Shown piece by piece: positions 1 to 9,212 of a stretch of 64,000 nucleotides of DNA (its first letter is position 1; every line of letters begins with the position of its first letter). Origin of the DNA: Paraburkholderia kururiensis JCM 10599 = LMG 19447 (GTDB taxonomy: Bacteria > Pseudomonadota > Gammaproteobacteria > Burkholderiales > Burkholderiaceae); assembly GCF_003986935.1 (NCBI RefSeq), contig NZ_RJZE01000032.1, positions 1 through 64,000 of the forward strand, written 5' to 3'. A program made the translations under genes and the position numbers. The notes under the pieces are model-generated. The model had not been told where the DNA came from. It did no database searches and worked only from the letters and a program-made list of their open reading frames with translations.

Positions 1-678
1 GCGTCTTGAACGCGCAGATCTGCGCAAAAAACGCCTTCGAAGGCTTGTCGAGACACAGGACTCAGCAGTCACGGCACCCGCCTCCCGATTCTCGCGTCGG
101 TTCGCACGTCAACCGTGCAGCCAATGCACATTGTTCAGCCCGTCCCTAGTTCGCAAAACCTGGATTCGACCGTCTGACCGCTTTGGAGAAGGTCGTCTGA
201 CCGGAGTGGGTCGGTGTGCGTCTATCGGCTCCTGAAACTCATCACCGCGAAGCGGCCCGTGGGAGTCCGTCGTCCGGAAGCGGCCGTTCGCCAGCGAGTA
301 CTTCCGACTCTCAGGGGACGGTCGGCGTTCTCAGTAGCCGCCGTTCGCCTGTGGGGGGCGAGGAAACAATAATCAAGCGTTCGCCGTTAATGAACGGGGC
401 AGCTGTAGCTTTACGCGTCCGTTTCGCTGCCGTCGCTATATCAGGTGACAAAGTAGTCTCCACACTCGTTTGGTACGGCCTACTGTGCCCACCTTGGCGC
501 CATCGTTTGCCGAGGCGGTCGATGGTCGCGTCGAAATAGTTGCGCGCCGCTTGCGGGTCTCGTGCTTCATCTGCATGTACGAAGGCATAGGCAATGTGTT
601 CGATGGCGCGCGCCGAGCGGCCGTGCGTGCCCGGCGGCAAATAGTAGTAAGAATTGCGACAAGGCATTTTTTTGAGAT
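1..678. other. Gene-poor left edge
   Basis: No convincing gene. The first 80 bases stay open in one plus frame and could be the tail of a gene lying outside the window. A minus-strand frame near 480-650 has protein-like composition (a Tyr-rich start, then an amphipathic stretch with AIEHIAYAFVHADEA) and may be a decayed gene fragment, but it has no start signal and I do not recognise it. GC-rich debris containing AAGCGGCCGTTC-like words occurs near 277 and recurs near 13446, which suggests old repeated intergenic sequence. Confidence 0.4.
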
Positions 679-714
679 AACATCCTGTCGATTGGATCCA
701 ACCAACGGGATGTT
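679..714. promoter_or_regulatory. GntR operator site 1 (nested dyad)
   Basis: A nested, perfectly centred dyad: outer arms AACATCC (679-685) and GGATGTT (708-714) flank TTGGATCCAA (692-701), all sharing one centre at 696/697. It lies about 50-85 bp upstream of the radical SAM gene, just downstream of a possible -35 (TTGCGA, near 655) and overlapping a weak -10. The same core recurs upstream of the GntR gene and of the minus-strand operon. Palindromes of this size are typical operators for FCD-type GntR regulators; assigning it to the local GntR protein is inference. Confidence 0.75.
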
Positions 715-763
715 TTAGCCACCCAAGATCGGATAAAGAATATACCAACAATGAGGCCAGATC

Positions 764-2386
764 GTGTCGAGCCTAAGAGTACTCGCTGTTGCTGCACCTG
801 AATCAGTGACGGGGGCAAGAGGTGAACTGACGTTGAGCAGCCGCGATCCGGCGAGCCTGTACAACGCGTGCAGGCTCGCCGCTGCCCGCACTGAAATTGC
901 ATCCTCGGCGTGGGCGACCAGCAACTGGTGCGGCCGTCGCTCGGCGAGACGGGACAAATGTGTCCTGATGCATTCTGGCGACGAAATGCCGCGCTTCGAA
1001 GCTTTGCTACGCAAGGAAAGGCCGAACCTCGTGCTGATCGGAGCGATGACGATATGTATGCGCGGTGCGATCGAATGCGCAATGTTGGTGAGGCGTGTGA
1101 TGGGCGCAGACGCTCTTGTTGTGCTGGGTGGGCGTCATGCGTGCGAGACATTGTATCTGGCAGATGCTTCGTTGCGGCACGTCAGCCAGGTTCGACACCA
1201 TCCGGCGTCGGCACTTTCTCTGATGGTGGATCGAAAGATCGAGCATGTTTTCGATCTCGTTGTATCGGGAGATGGTGAATATCTGATCGCGGAACTTGGC
1301 GAACTTGTTGCGCGGGCGAGCGGCAATCTTCCTGCACAGGCTAGCGATTTTGTGCGCGCGCTCCCCGAACCAGCCACCCGCGGCGACTGGATTGCAGGGT
1401 GCGTGCATGAATGTTCGATCTACGCGCGCGTAAGTTCTGGACTGCCGCTCGACTACAACGAGTTGCCGTCACCTGTGCGCGTCTTCGGACTGTCGAGCTC
1501 ATTCGACGTATTCGATGGACGGTTGACTGCCCACGTAAGCAGCGACATGGGGCGAGGTTGCATCTATAGCTGCGCCTTCTGCAGCGAGTCTAGCGCGGTA
1601 ACGGGTTCCCCCCGCGATCTGCGCAATAGCGCCGATCGGCTATTCCGGCAATTGTCCGATACGGTAACCGTGGTCCGGGAGGATCACCCGCTGCTTCAGG
1701 CGAGCGCATTCGTTGAAGATTCCGTGATGCTCGGCGGAAGCGCCGGTCAGCTAGAGCGTCTGGCGCATCGCCTCGAGTGCGCACCGCTTGATATCCACTG
1801 GGGAGCCCAACTGACGATCGACCTTATCATTGCGCGAAAGCAGGAGCTCCTGCGCCTTCGCCGTTCGGGCTTGCGCTATCTGTTTGTCGGTATAGAAACT
1901 CTTATTCCTGCCGAGATCGGCGGGATGAGCAAGGACACCCGCAGCAGGCGGAGGTGGCTGGATCGCATCGAGGACGCATTGTCGTTCCTTCGCGACGCGG
2001 ACATCAAATGTGGGTGTGCAGTCCTATTCGGTCTTGGAGAGTCCCCGGAAAACCGTCGCGCATTGCTCGACGAACTTGTCAGGATGCGCTCCATCTATGG
2101 TGGACCGCATCCCATCAGCTTCAACTGGGCCGTTCAACATCCGCTACGCGGAAGCGACGACAGCAAAGGTTACGACTATCTGGATTGGCCGACCCCCAAG
2201 GGAGAATTGCTCGAGCTCTTCCGTCATTTCGGCGAGGCTTCGGCGCGATACCCGCTGCACGATGTCGGGACGCCACGGATCGACGAGGTCCGCGAAGTCG
2301 TCACGCGGATGAAGCATTTTGCCCATGATCCGCGCACGAGCGTCTGGCCCTCATATGAATCCAACCCAAGCGAAACCCTGCAATGA
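764..2386 (+). CDS. Radical SAM protein with cobalamin-binding-like N-terminus
   Basis: The protein has 540 residues. The iron-sulfur motif CxxxCxxC is at Cys266, Cys270 and Cys273 (GRGCIYSCAFC). The N-terminal 200 residues look like a B12-binding Rossmann fold (LVLIGAMTICMRGAIECAML, ALVVLGGRHA), without an obvious DxHxxG base-off motif. The C-terminal half carries the barrel signatures GIETL and CAVLFGLGESPENRR. The start is GTG with GAGG about 7 nt upstream; no in-frame ATG lies nearby. It overlaps the next gene by ATGA, so the two are translationally coupled. Class B radical SAM enzymes often methylate unactivated carbons or rearrange rings; the substrate here is unknown. A GntR-type operator lies upstream. 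Confidence 0.88.
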   Translation: MSSLRVLAVAAPESVTGARGELTLSSRDPASLYNACRLAAARTEIASSAWATSNWCGRRSARRDKCVLMHSGDEMPRFEALLRKERPNLVLIGAMTICMRGAIECAMLVRRVMGADALVVLGGRHACETLYLADASLRHVSQVRHHPASALSLMVDRKIEHVFDLVVSGDGEYLIAELGELVARASGNLPAQASDFVRALPEPATRGDWIAGCVHECSIYARVSSGLPLDYNELPSPVRVFGLSSSFDVFDGRLTAHVSSDMGRGCIYSCAFCSESSAVTGSPRDLRNSADRLFRQLSDTVTVVREDHPLLQASAFVEDSVMLGGSAGQLERLAHRLECAPLDIHWGAQLTIDLIIARKQELLRLRRSGLRYLFVGIETLIPAEIGGMSKDTRSRRRWLDRIEDALSFLRDADIKCGCAVLFGLGESPENRRALLDELVRMRSIYGGPHPISFNWAVQHPLRGSDDSKGYDYLDWPTPKGELLELFRHFGEASARYPLHDVGTPRIDEVREVVTRMKHFAHDPRTSVWPSYESNPSETLQ

Positions 2387-3588
2387 CGCAAACTGTCCAG
2401 TCCGATACGTTCCTTGTCAGTCGCAACTGCGTCAAGCTTTACGACGGCGTGACGCTGCCGGTGCCCCAATCGATCCAAGCGACGACAGTTCTGTTCGATT
2501 CGCCCAATCAGATGCTTCCGATAGATAAAGCGTCCCTCACGGCACAGTCGAAAAAACTGACTCAGAGGTTCTACTATGGCGCGGTCGATACCCCGACTAC
2601 GTTTGCACTGGCGGATAGCCTTTGCATGCTTGAGGGTGCAAAACATTGCGCGCTGTACCCTTCTGGTCAGGCCGCCTTGCACGCAGTGATGTCGGTTGTG
2701 GCGACGACCGGTGACGAAGTGCTCGTTGCCGATAGCGTAACGTACACAACACGCTGGCTTTTCGATCAGGTGCTTGCACGCGCGGGGGTTTCGATTGGCT
2801 ACTTCGCGCCAACCGACCTCGCTGCGTTCGAGCAACGTCTGTCGGCGAGAACAAAGGCAGTTTTTCTTGAATCGCCGGGTTCGATGCTGTACGAAATTCA
2901 GGACGTGCCTGCGATTACGCGTCTTTGCCGCGCCCGCGGCGTTGTCACTATACTTGACAACACTTGGTCTGCTTCAACATTATTCAACGGATTCGAAACC
3001 GGGCAGATCGATGTCGTCGTCCTCTCGTTGTCGAAATATCATGGCGCTCCGCTGGGCGTATCGGGCGGAGCGGCCTTGAGCAACGATGCTGGGCTGCACG
3101 CTGAATTCAGGCACTTCGGAGCGCTGGTAGGAGCAATGCTATCGTCGGATAGTGCAGCGCGAATCGCATCTGTGTTGCCGAACCTGCGCCTGCGGCTCGA
3201 ACATCAAGCTGCAACGCTTGCTCGATTGCTGCCCAAAGTTGCCGCTATCGTCGGGGAAGCGAATATTTTCTATCCAGCCCATCAGTCATCTGGACAATTT
3301 GAACTCTGGCAGCGGGATTTTCTCGGGGCAAACAGCCTGATTACCGTGCGTTGTCCCGCGAACAGTCCAGATGATGTCGGGGCGGTACTCTCGCGGTTCA
3401 GGGTCGTCCGCCACGGATACGGCTGGGGAGGAGACACGAGTCTGGTGAATGCTGTCATGCCAAATCGGGAACGGCATTTCCCCGTTGCACCGGGCGACAC
3501 ACCATATCTGCGTATCTACGTCGGGATGGAGCATGCTATGGATCTGGAGGCCGATGTCGTTCACGCGTTGGAACGTGCCGTCCGCTGA
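2383..3588 (+). CDS. Cys/Met-metabolism PLP-dependent enzyme
   Basis: The protein has 401 residues and full family length. It has the fold of cystathionine gamma-synthase, beta-lyase and methionine gamma-lyase. The PLP-binding lysine is Lys218 in SLSKYHG, where typical members have SATKY. Other conserved pieces are YPSGQAALHAV (phosphate loop), ESPGS and DNTW (the Asp that contacts the pyridine nitrogen). The family eliminates or replaces groups at C-beta or C-gamma of amino acids. Coupling to the radical SAM gene, rather than to methionine or sulfur genes, argues for a specialised reaction on a biosynthetic intermediate. Specificity cannot be read from the sequence. Confidence 0.9.
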   Translation: MTQTVQSDTFLVSRNCVKLYDGVTLPVPQSIQATTVLFDSPNQMLPIDKASLTAQSKKLTQRFYYGAVDTPTTFALADSLCMLEGAKHCALYPSGQAALHAVMSVVATTGDEVLVADSVTYTTRWLFDQVLARAGVSIGYFAPTDLAAFEQRLSARTKAVFLESPGSMLYEIQDVPAITRLCRARGVVTILDNTWSASTLFNGFETGQIDVVVLSLSKYHGAPLGVSGGAALSNDAGLHAEFRHFGALVGAMLSSDSAARIASVLPNLRLRLEHQAATLARLLPKVAAIVGEANIFYPAHQSSGQFELWQRDFLGANSLITVRCPANSPDDVGAVLSRFRVVRHGYGWGGDTSLVNAVMPNRERHFPVAPGDTPYLRIYVGMEHAMDLEADVVHALERAVR

Positions 3589-3617
3589 TGCCGACGAGAC
3601 TGATCGTGTGATCGGCG

Positions 3618-4325
3618 CTAGACGCTGGCCGATCGTTTCGTCTGCAGTTCGTGGACAAAAGCGGCTAACGCCGTCCCGCCTTCGATCAGGTGCTTATGAA
3701 GCAGGTCGCAGGCCGCATTCACGTCTCGCTTGCGGCACAGTCTGAGCAGGGCCCGGTGCTCCTTGTCCGATTTTCCCGCATATCCTAGCTGGCTCATCAG
3801 CAGGCGCAGATAGCGGTCTACGCTCCGACTTAGCGATATTAGGAATGCAGTGGTTCGCTTGCGCTCGACACCGGAGTACAGCAACAGATGAAATTCGAGG
3901 TTAAGCGATCCCGTTTGGACTGGATCGGGATGTGCCTCGATTTCGCGTTGCAGTTTCTCGGCGCTGGCAAGCGCTTCCGCGGAGAGATGGGGCAACGACA
4001 GACGCAATGCGTAAGTTTCCAACTGCGCGCGCAGTTCGTAGATCTCGGTAATGTCGTCGGGGGAGAGCGATGCGACGATCGCGCCCTTGCGAGGCTGGAA
4101 GTCGACCAGTCCTTCGACCTCGAGGAGTCTGAGCGCCTCGCGCACGGGCATGCGACTCAGCTGCAGTTGCTCCGCCAGTTCGTCCTGGCGAAGCGGCATA
4201 CCGTCGGCGAACGTGCCGTCGAGGATGTGTTGTCGGATTGTTTGCGCAGCAAACTCAGTCGCCGTGGTATAGCCACGCGCATTGACGACGATCCGCGCTT
4301 CTGACGCCTTAGGAATCGCTTGCAT
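3618..4325 (-). CDS. GntR family transcriptional regulator (FCD type)
   Basis: The protein has 235 residues from the chosen ATG at 4325. An N-terminal winged helix (TEFAAQTIRQHILDG, QLQLSRMPVREALRLLEVEGLV) is followed by an all-helical FCD ligand domain (EIYELRAQLETYALRLS, LNLEFHLLLY, EHRALLRLC). Another in-frame ATG at 4346 lies inside the putative operator, so 4325 is preferred. The gene lies tail-to-tail with the PLP gene and downstream of the minus-strand operon, with its own operator over the start region, suggesting autoregulation. FCD domains usually bind carboxylates or amino-acid-like ligands, so the effector may be the pathway's substrate or product. Confidence 0.9.
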   Translation of the reverse strand: MQAIPKASEARIVVNARGYTTATEFAAQTIRQHILDGTFADGMPLRQDELAEQLQLSRMPVREALRLLEVEGLVDFQPRKGAIVASLSPDDITEIYELRAQLETYALRLSLPHLSAEALASAEKLQREIEAHPDPVQTGSLNLEFHLLLYSGVERKRTTAFLISLSRSVDRYLRLLMSQLGYAGKSDKEHRALLRLCRKRDVNAACDLLHKHLIEGGTALAAFVHELQTKRSASV

Positions 4326-4333
4326 TTTATCGG

Positions 4334-4348
4334 CTGGATCCAACATCC
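4334..4348. promoter_or_regulatory. GntR operator site 2 (autoregulatory)
   Basis: The plus strand reads CTGGATCCAACATCC, which matches site 3 (TTGGATCCAACATCC) at 14 of 15 positions and shares the core of site 1. It lies directly upstream of the preferred start of the GntR gene and covers an alternative ATG, so bound regulator would block its own transcription. Inferred from sequence recurrence only. Confidence 0.7.
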
Positions 4349-4524
4349 TATAATCACCCGCGCTGACAATACACGTTGCGCGCATTATGCGCAAGTGAGT
4401 CTCCAGCATTGGATTGCGCGGAAGGCCCCTAAATCCAGCCGTCGCCTTATTGCGGACGCACGGCGCCTGCATATGAGGTGGCCCCGGGTTCAACAGGTTC
4501 GCGCGGCGTGGCCGCAGCTCCTCA

Positions 4525-5418
4525 TCAGCCCGCTCGTCGAGCAGGGCGCGCATGGATCACCATGCGTTTGCCAAGCAGGACAGCAGCGGCGACAGCCAGC
4601 GCGCATGGCCACGCGATCGCGGGAATGCGCTCACCGAATAGCAACGCGGACAATCCGATGGTCACGAACGCCTGGAGCAGTTGCACCTGACCGACGCGGG
4701 CGATACCGCCAATTGCGAGGCCGGCGTACCAGGCGAAGAATCCCAGAAACTGCGAGCCGACCGAGACATAGGCAAACGCCAGCCACGCGCTTGGGCTGAG
4801 CGGACGCCAGTGATACATCAACAGCCATCCCGTGGGGATGGCGAGCACGGGGGCGGAGATGATGAGCGACCAGCAGATCACCTGCCAGCCTCCGAGTTCG
4901 CGCGCAAGCTTGCCTCCCGCCGCGTAGCCGAGGCCGCCGACGGCAACTGCCGCAAGCATCAGCAGGTCGCCAGACGCCAGCACGCCACCGCTATCTGCCA
5001 TCGCGTAGAGCAAGACGATCGCGCTGCCGGCAACCGCGCACGCCCAGAAGCCAGCCGATGGACGTTCGCCGCCGAACAGGTAAGCGTATGCTGCGACTGC
5101 GAACGGCATCAGCCCATTGATCATGGCACCATGCGATGCTGGCACGAAGTACATGGCGACCGCGGAGAGCACGGGGAAGCCCACTACCACGCCGGCGGCG
5201 GCGACAACAAGCATGCCGAGATGGCGTCGGGCCGGTAGTGGACTACGCGTTGCCCATAGTACGATGCCAGCAAGAACTGCCGCGACTTCCGCGCGCCCCA
5301 GGCCGTTGAGGAATGGATTCATTTCGGTTACGACGATGCGGGTCATGGGTAGCGTCAGACTGAAAATCAGCATGCCCAATGCACCGAAGGCGAGTCCGCG
5401 AGATTCGTTCGTATTCAC
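4525..5418 (-). CDS. EamA/DMT family transporter, likely exporter
   Basis: The protein has 297 residues and about ten hydrophobic segments in two EamA repeats. The second repeat ends with the typical VGQVQLLQAFVTIGLSALLFGERI. Drug/metabolite transporters of this type often export amino acids or their derivatives. It is the last gene of the tight minus-strand operon (23 nt after the amidase), which suggests it exports or detoxifies the product of the locus. The actual substrate is not visible. Confidence 0.88.
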   Translation of the reverse strand: MNTNESRGLAFGALGMLIFSLTLPMTRIVVTEMNPFLNGLGRAEVAAVLAGIVLWATRSPLPARRHLGMLVVAAAGVVVGFPVLSAVAMYFVPASHGAMINGLMPFAVAAYAYLFGGERPSAGFWACAVAGSAIVLLYAMADSGGVLASGDLLMLAAVAVGGLGYAAGGKLARELGGWQVICWSLIISAPVLAIPTGWLLMYHWRPLSPSAWLAFAYVSVGSQFLGFFAWYAGLAIGGIARVGQVQLLQAFVTIGLSALLFGERIPAIAWPCALAVAAAVLLGKRMVIHARPARRAG

Positions 5419-5441
5419 GGCTTTCTTCTCAGTTAATGTGT

Positions 5442-6929
5442 CTAGATGGCAGGTATGCGATCAAACCAAGGGGTTGCCAGTTCAAGTTGCGATGCAAGCC
5501 TGAACAGCATGCCCTCCCGTCCATGCGACGCGATGAACTGCACGCCCCACGGTAGCTGTTCCTTCGTCCAATGCAAGGGCACCGACATGGCAGGGACGCC
5601 CGTCAGGTTGGCCAGTTGCGTATAAGGTACACGCGCGAGATTCTTCAGTACGACACGGCGCACGAGTCGCGAATGCAGGACGGCACGCGTCAGGCCTATC
5701 GCGTCGATCGCCTGGAGCAGCAACTGCTGCGAACGAGGAGTCACGAGCTCACCAATGCGCGGGGCCGGCATCGCAACAGTCGGCGTAACGAGCACGTCGT
5801 AGCGCTGGTGGAATTCCCCGAGCGCGCGTGAATACTCATTCAACCTCATGTAACTTTCGACGTAATCGATCGCGCGCATCGCTCGACCAAAGGCCGCCAT
5901 GCTCAGCGTGTCGCGTTCGAAACCGGCGTTGCCTACGCCGAATTCGCGTCGTGTCTGGCTCACCATCGATGCGCAATAGGCGAACCAGATGTTGGTGAAG
6001 TCACGTCCCATCTGTGCACCATCGATCTGTGGCTCTGCCCACTCCACACGATGTCCGAGTCGGTGCAGCAGTTCGCCCGTGTTTTCGACCGCGCGCACCG
6101 CCTCAACGTCGACGCAGGACGCAGCAAACGAGTAATGGCTGAGCCCGATCCGTAGCGGTTCGCAGTCGCGCTTGATCTCGTCGCGGTATAGACGCTCGGG
6201 AGCTGCAATCCTGAAGAACGAATTCGGCTCGTGCCCGACCGCCGCATCAAGGCATACCGCGCTGTCGCGTACCGAGCGGGACACTACGTGATGGGCGGCC
6301 GCACCATGCATGATTTCGGCAATCGCGGGTCCCATCGGTGTGCGTCCGCGACCCGGCTTGAGCCCGAACAGACCGCAATAAGAAGCGGGGATGCGAATCG
6401 ATCCACCCGCGTCGCTGGCGCCTGCGACAGGCACGATGCCGGCCGCAACGGCCGCGCATGCGCCGCCCGACGACCCCCCCGCCGAGCGCGACGGGTCCCA
6501 GGGATTTCGCGTCGCACCCCAGGCTTCCGGTTCGGTTACCCCTTTTGCTCCGAACTCCGGAGTATTGGTCTTGCCGAAAACGACGAGCCCGGCATTGAGC
6601 CACCTCGCCGTGATGGCCGAGTGCGACGACGCTTTACGCCCCGCCGTCTTCAGCGCCTTGCAGCCGTTGCTCGTCACGACGCCTTCGTAGTCCTGGCGCA
6701 GGTCCTTGATCAGGAACGGAACGCCGGCGAGCGAGCCGTGGAGCCTCTCTTGCGTTCTCTTGCGCGCGAGCGTGTACATAGGGGTGACGATGGCGTTCAG
6801 CGTGTCGTTGACCTGGCTTGCGCGGTGGATGGCCACGTCCAGCAGTTCCGACGCGTGGAGTTCCCCGGATGTCACCAGTTGCGCCAGCCCGACCGCGTCA
6901 TGACGTCGGTATTCGTCGAATCGGATCAT
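5442..6929 (-). CDS. Amidase signature family hydrolase
   Basis: The protein has 495 residues, normal family length. The Ser-cisSer-Lys triad is visible: Lys75 (GVPFLIKDL), the cis-Ser in GGSSGG (about Ser153) and nucleophile Ser177 (GASDAGGSIRIPAS). The start at 6929 is 9 nt after the racemase stop. Family members hydrolyse or transfer amides, so here the enzyme could deprotect an N-acylated intermediate, release a primary amide or form an amide. No signal peptide is present, so it acts in the cytoplasm. It is unlikely to be GatA because gatB and gatC are absent. Confidence 0.9.
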   Translation of the reverse strand: MIRFDEYRRHDAVGLAQLVTSGELHASELLDVAIHRASQVNDTLNAIVTPMYTLARKRTQERLHGSLAGVPFLIKDLRQDYEGVVTSNGCKALKTAGRKASSHSAITARWLNAGLVVFGKTNTPEFGAKGVTEPEAWGATRNPWDPSRSAGGSSGGACAAVAAGIVPVAGASDAGGSIRIPASYCGLFGLKPGRGRTPMGPAIAEIMHGAAAHHVVSRSVRDSAVCLDAAVGHEPNSFFRIAAPERLYRDEIKRDCEPLRIGLSHYSFAASCVDVEAVRAVENTGELLHRLGHRVEWAEPQIDGAQMGRDFTNIWFAYCASMVSQTRREFGVGNAGFERDTLSMAAFGRAMRAIDYVESYMRLNEYSRALGEFHQRYDVLVTPTVAMPAPRIGELVTPRSQQLLLQAIDAIGLTRAVLHSRLVRRVVLKNLARVPYTQLANLTGVPAMSVPLHWTKEQLPWGVQFIASHGREGMLFRLASQLELATPWFDRIPAI

Positions 6930-6938
6930 GAGTTTCTG

Positions 6939-8051
6939 TCAGTGGCAATCAACGTCGATCAATGGCCGACGCAATGCTCGCTGGCCAGCTTCGGAAGCGA
7001 TACGAGGTACGCGAGGCGTGACCGCGCTGACCAGTTCATACCCGCTCGTGCCGGCATGCGTTGCGACGCTGTCGACGGGGACGGTTTTCCCCCACAGCTC
7101 GACACAGGTTCCAACGCCTGCCTCCGGAAAGTCGGTGATGTCGATTGCCAGCTTATCCATCGAAATCCGCCCGATCGTTCTCGCGATCCTGTCCCCCACA
7201 CCAACCGGCGCGCCGCTGCCAGCGTGGCGAGGATAGCCATCGCCATAGCCGCATGCAACCACCCCGACGCGCATAGGCGACGGGCATGTATAGGTTGCGC
7301 CGTATCCAACGGTTTCCCCCTGCTGCAACGACTGAACGGCAATGATCCGTGATTGCAGCGTCATGACGGGTTCCAGCCCGAGTGATCTCGCGCTGCGCCC
7401 CTCCAACGGCGAGGCGCCATAAAGCATGATGCCGGGGCGCACGACGTCTCCCCTGACGTGATTGTGCGCGATCAAGGCGGCCGAATTCGCCATCGACCAG
7501 GCGTCCGGCTTGATGGCGAGCCTAGTCAGACGTTTCGTCTGGAACTCAACCCCAAGTTCCCCATCCGCGCATGCGAAGTGCGTCATGAATGAGATGCGAC
7601 CTATACAGTGCATTGATCGCAGACGTTCGACGACGCGCGGAACCGCATCAATATCGAACCCGAGTCGGTTCATTCCGCTGTTGATCTTCAGGAAAATGTC
7701 GAAGCGCCGCTTCGTTTCGAATGCCCTGAGCATGTCGATCTGTTCGACATTGTGAATTGTCGGCGTCAGATTGTAGTCCTGAAAAACGCGAATCTCGTCC
7801 GGCTCATAGAACCCTTCGAGTAGAAGTATCTTTTTTTTCCAACCGGCGTGGCGCAGGTCGAGCGCAGCTTCGAGTTCGACGACACCAAACCCGTCGGCTT
7901 CGATCAGGGCGGACGCGCAGGTGAGAAGGTCATGGCCGTACGCATTGGCCTTGAGCATGGCCATAACGCTGGCAGGGCCGGCCAGATGTCGCGCAACATC
8001 GAAGTTGTGCCTGAGAGCATCGATATGGATCGTAGCGAGGGTAGGGCGCAT
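6939..8051 (-). CDS. Alanine-racemase-fold PLP enzyme
   Basis: The protein has about 370 residues from the ATG at 8051; an upstream TTG at 8090 would overlap the CapA-like gene and is less likely. The PLP lysine is Lys34 in KANAYGHD (classical KADAYGHG). The catalytic tyrosine loop TVGYGATYTC and the GRISMDKLAIDI segment (classical GRxSMD) are present. The enzyme should interconvert L- and D-amino acids. Its place in a biosynthetic operon, and the deviations around the PLP lysine, suggest a dedicated racemase for the product rather than the cell-wall Alr, but broad specificity or plain alanine racemase activity is equally possible from sequence alone. Confidence 0.9.
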   Translation of the reverse strand: MRPTLATIHIDALRHNFDVARHLAGPASVMAMLKANAYGHDLLTCASALIEADGFGVVELEAALDLRHAGWKKKILLLEGFYEPDEIRVFQDYNLTPTIHNVEQIDMLRAFETKRRFDIFLKINSGMNRLGFDIDAVPRVVERLRSMHCIGRISFMTHFACADGELGVEFQTKRLTRLAIKPDAWSMANSAALIAHNHVRGDVVRPGIMLYGASPLEGRSARSLGLEPVMTLQSRIIAVQSLQQGETVGYGATYTCPSPMRVGVVACGYGDGYPRHAGSGAPVGVGDRIARTIGRISMDKLAIDITDFPEAGVGTCVELWGKTVPVDSVATHAGTSGYELVSAVTPRVPRIASEAGQRALRRPLIDVDCH

Positions 8052-8079
8052 CGGAAGCAAGTTGATTGGCGGGAACGGG

Positions 8080-9210
8080 TCAAGCAACAACGTTGTGGTC
8101 GATAACGCGCGAAATCCGCTTCACGGCGCGCAATCGCAGCGATTCGGGGACTTCGTCTAGCGCGACTATCCTGATCTCCTGTTCGACGTGCAACTGATAG
8201 AAATGATGGAAGGCAAAGCGCACCAGTCGCGCGGCTCCGTCCGGACCGGTTCGGGCAAGATGCACTTCCAGCAGAGAAATGATCTTTGCCGGCCATGCGA
8301 TTCCCAGGCCACAGAAGTTGCCCAGCGAATAGAAGCAGTGACCTGTTCCGATCGGCTCGTAGGGCTGTAGCACGTGTGGATGTGAACCGACGAGCAGATC
8401 GGCACCGTCCGACAGTAGTCGTCGGGCAAGGCGTCGAGTTGAGCGACGCGGGAAGTGCTGAAATTCGTATTCCCAATGGGGAAGCCCAATCAGGAAGTCA
8501 ATGCCGGCTTGTTGCTTCGATTCGAGCGTAAAGCGGCTGGCAATGTTGTGCTCCGTCGTCAGGGTTCGCCCGGCGGCCCCAAGATCGCGATTAAGCCAGC
8601 GAGTCCACGCGGCAAAGCCGACATTCATACCTTTCGACGAAATTTTGCGATACAGGTCGCCTTCGTTCCAGCCAACGTGCAGGACGCCGTTGCGCTCGAG
8701 CGTCTGGATAGACTGCGAGAACCCATCGGCGCCTACGTCTCCGGAATGATTGTTCGCATTGGTCAGCACCCATCGATCGAACGGCAAGTCGGTCTGCTCT
8801 CTGATCGATTCCAGGAAAGCTAGCGGCATGTGGAACTTGAACGTATACCGGATATCGGGCGTAGGGCTGTGCTCGCCGATCGGCGCCTCAAGACTCGCGA
8901 TGAAATAATCGCTACCGCCAATCAACCTGCAAAGCTTGGGGCAAAGCAATGGCGGGCGGTCTCCGTTGAGTACCATGATGTCACCGGCGAACACCAGTCT
9001 GAGGGTTTCGGTAGGCGAAATTCGATCGGCTTCGGGATGGACGAACCGGGCGGGCAGTGGCACGAGTCCGGAGTGGTTCCGGGCAGAGGGGCGATAGAAA
9101 TAGAGCGGCCAGCGCAGCGTGTAGTGAAGAGGGTAGGGGGAATGCTTGATCGAATCCCAAAGACCCCCGAATTTCCCGTCAAGAAATGGGCGGTGCTGTG
9201 TCGCGTCCAT
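8080..9210 (-). CDS. CapA/PgsA-like metallophosphatase-fold protein
   Basis: The protein has 376 residues. The CapA fold signatures appear in order: FAGDIMV, SLEAPI, NANNHSGDVGADG, LPHWEYEF, GSHPHVLQPYE and FYSLGNF. The conserved Asp, Asn and His residues correspond to metal ligands of calcineurin-like phosphoesterases. Known relatives take part in poly-gamma-glutamate capsule formation. No PgsB/CapB ligase is present, and no signal peptide or membrane anchor is obvious, so a cytoplasmic tailoring role, such as an amide-forming or hydrolytic step, is more likely than capsule assembly. It lies 2 nt downstream of the acyltransferase gene, in one operon. Confidence 0.85.
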   Translation of the reverse strand: MDATQHRPFLDGKFGGLWDSIKHSPYPLHYTLRWPLYFYRPSARNHSGLVPLPARFVHPEADRISPTETLRLVFAGDIMVLNGDRPPLLCPKLCRLIGGSDYFIASLEAPIGEHSPTPDIRYTFKFHMPLAFLESIREQTDLPFDRWVLTNANNHSGDVGADGFSQSIQTLERNGVLHVGWNEGDLYRKISSKGMNVGFAAWTRWLNRDLGAAGRTLTTEHNIASRFTLESKQQAGIDFLIGLPHWEYEFQHFPRRSTRRLARRLLSDGADLLVGSHPHVLQPYEPIGTGHCFYSLGNFCGLGIAWPAKIISLLEVHLARTGPDGAARLVRFAFHHFYQLHVEQEIRIVALDEVPESLRLRAVKRISRVIDHNVVA

Positions 9211-9212
9211 TG

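Noticed and set aside
311..751. Minus-strand 146-codon frame at the left edge
   Set aside because: It runs through the operator and promoter region of the radical SAM gene and has no start signal; at best the middle part is a gene remnant.
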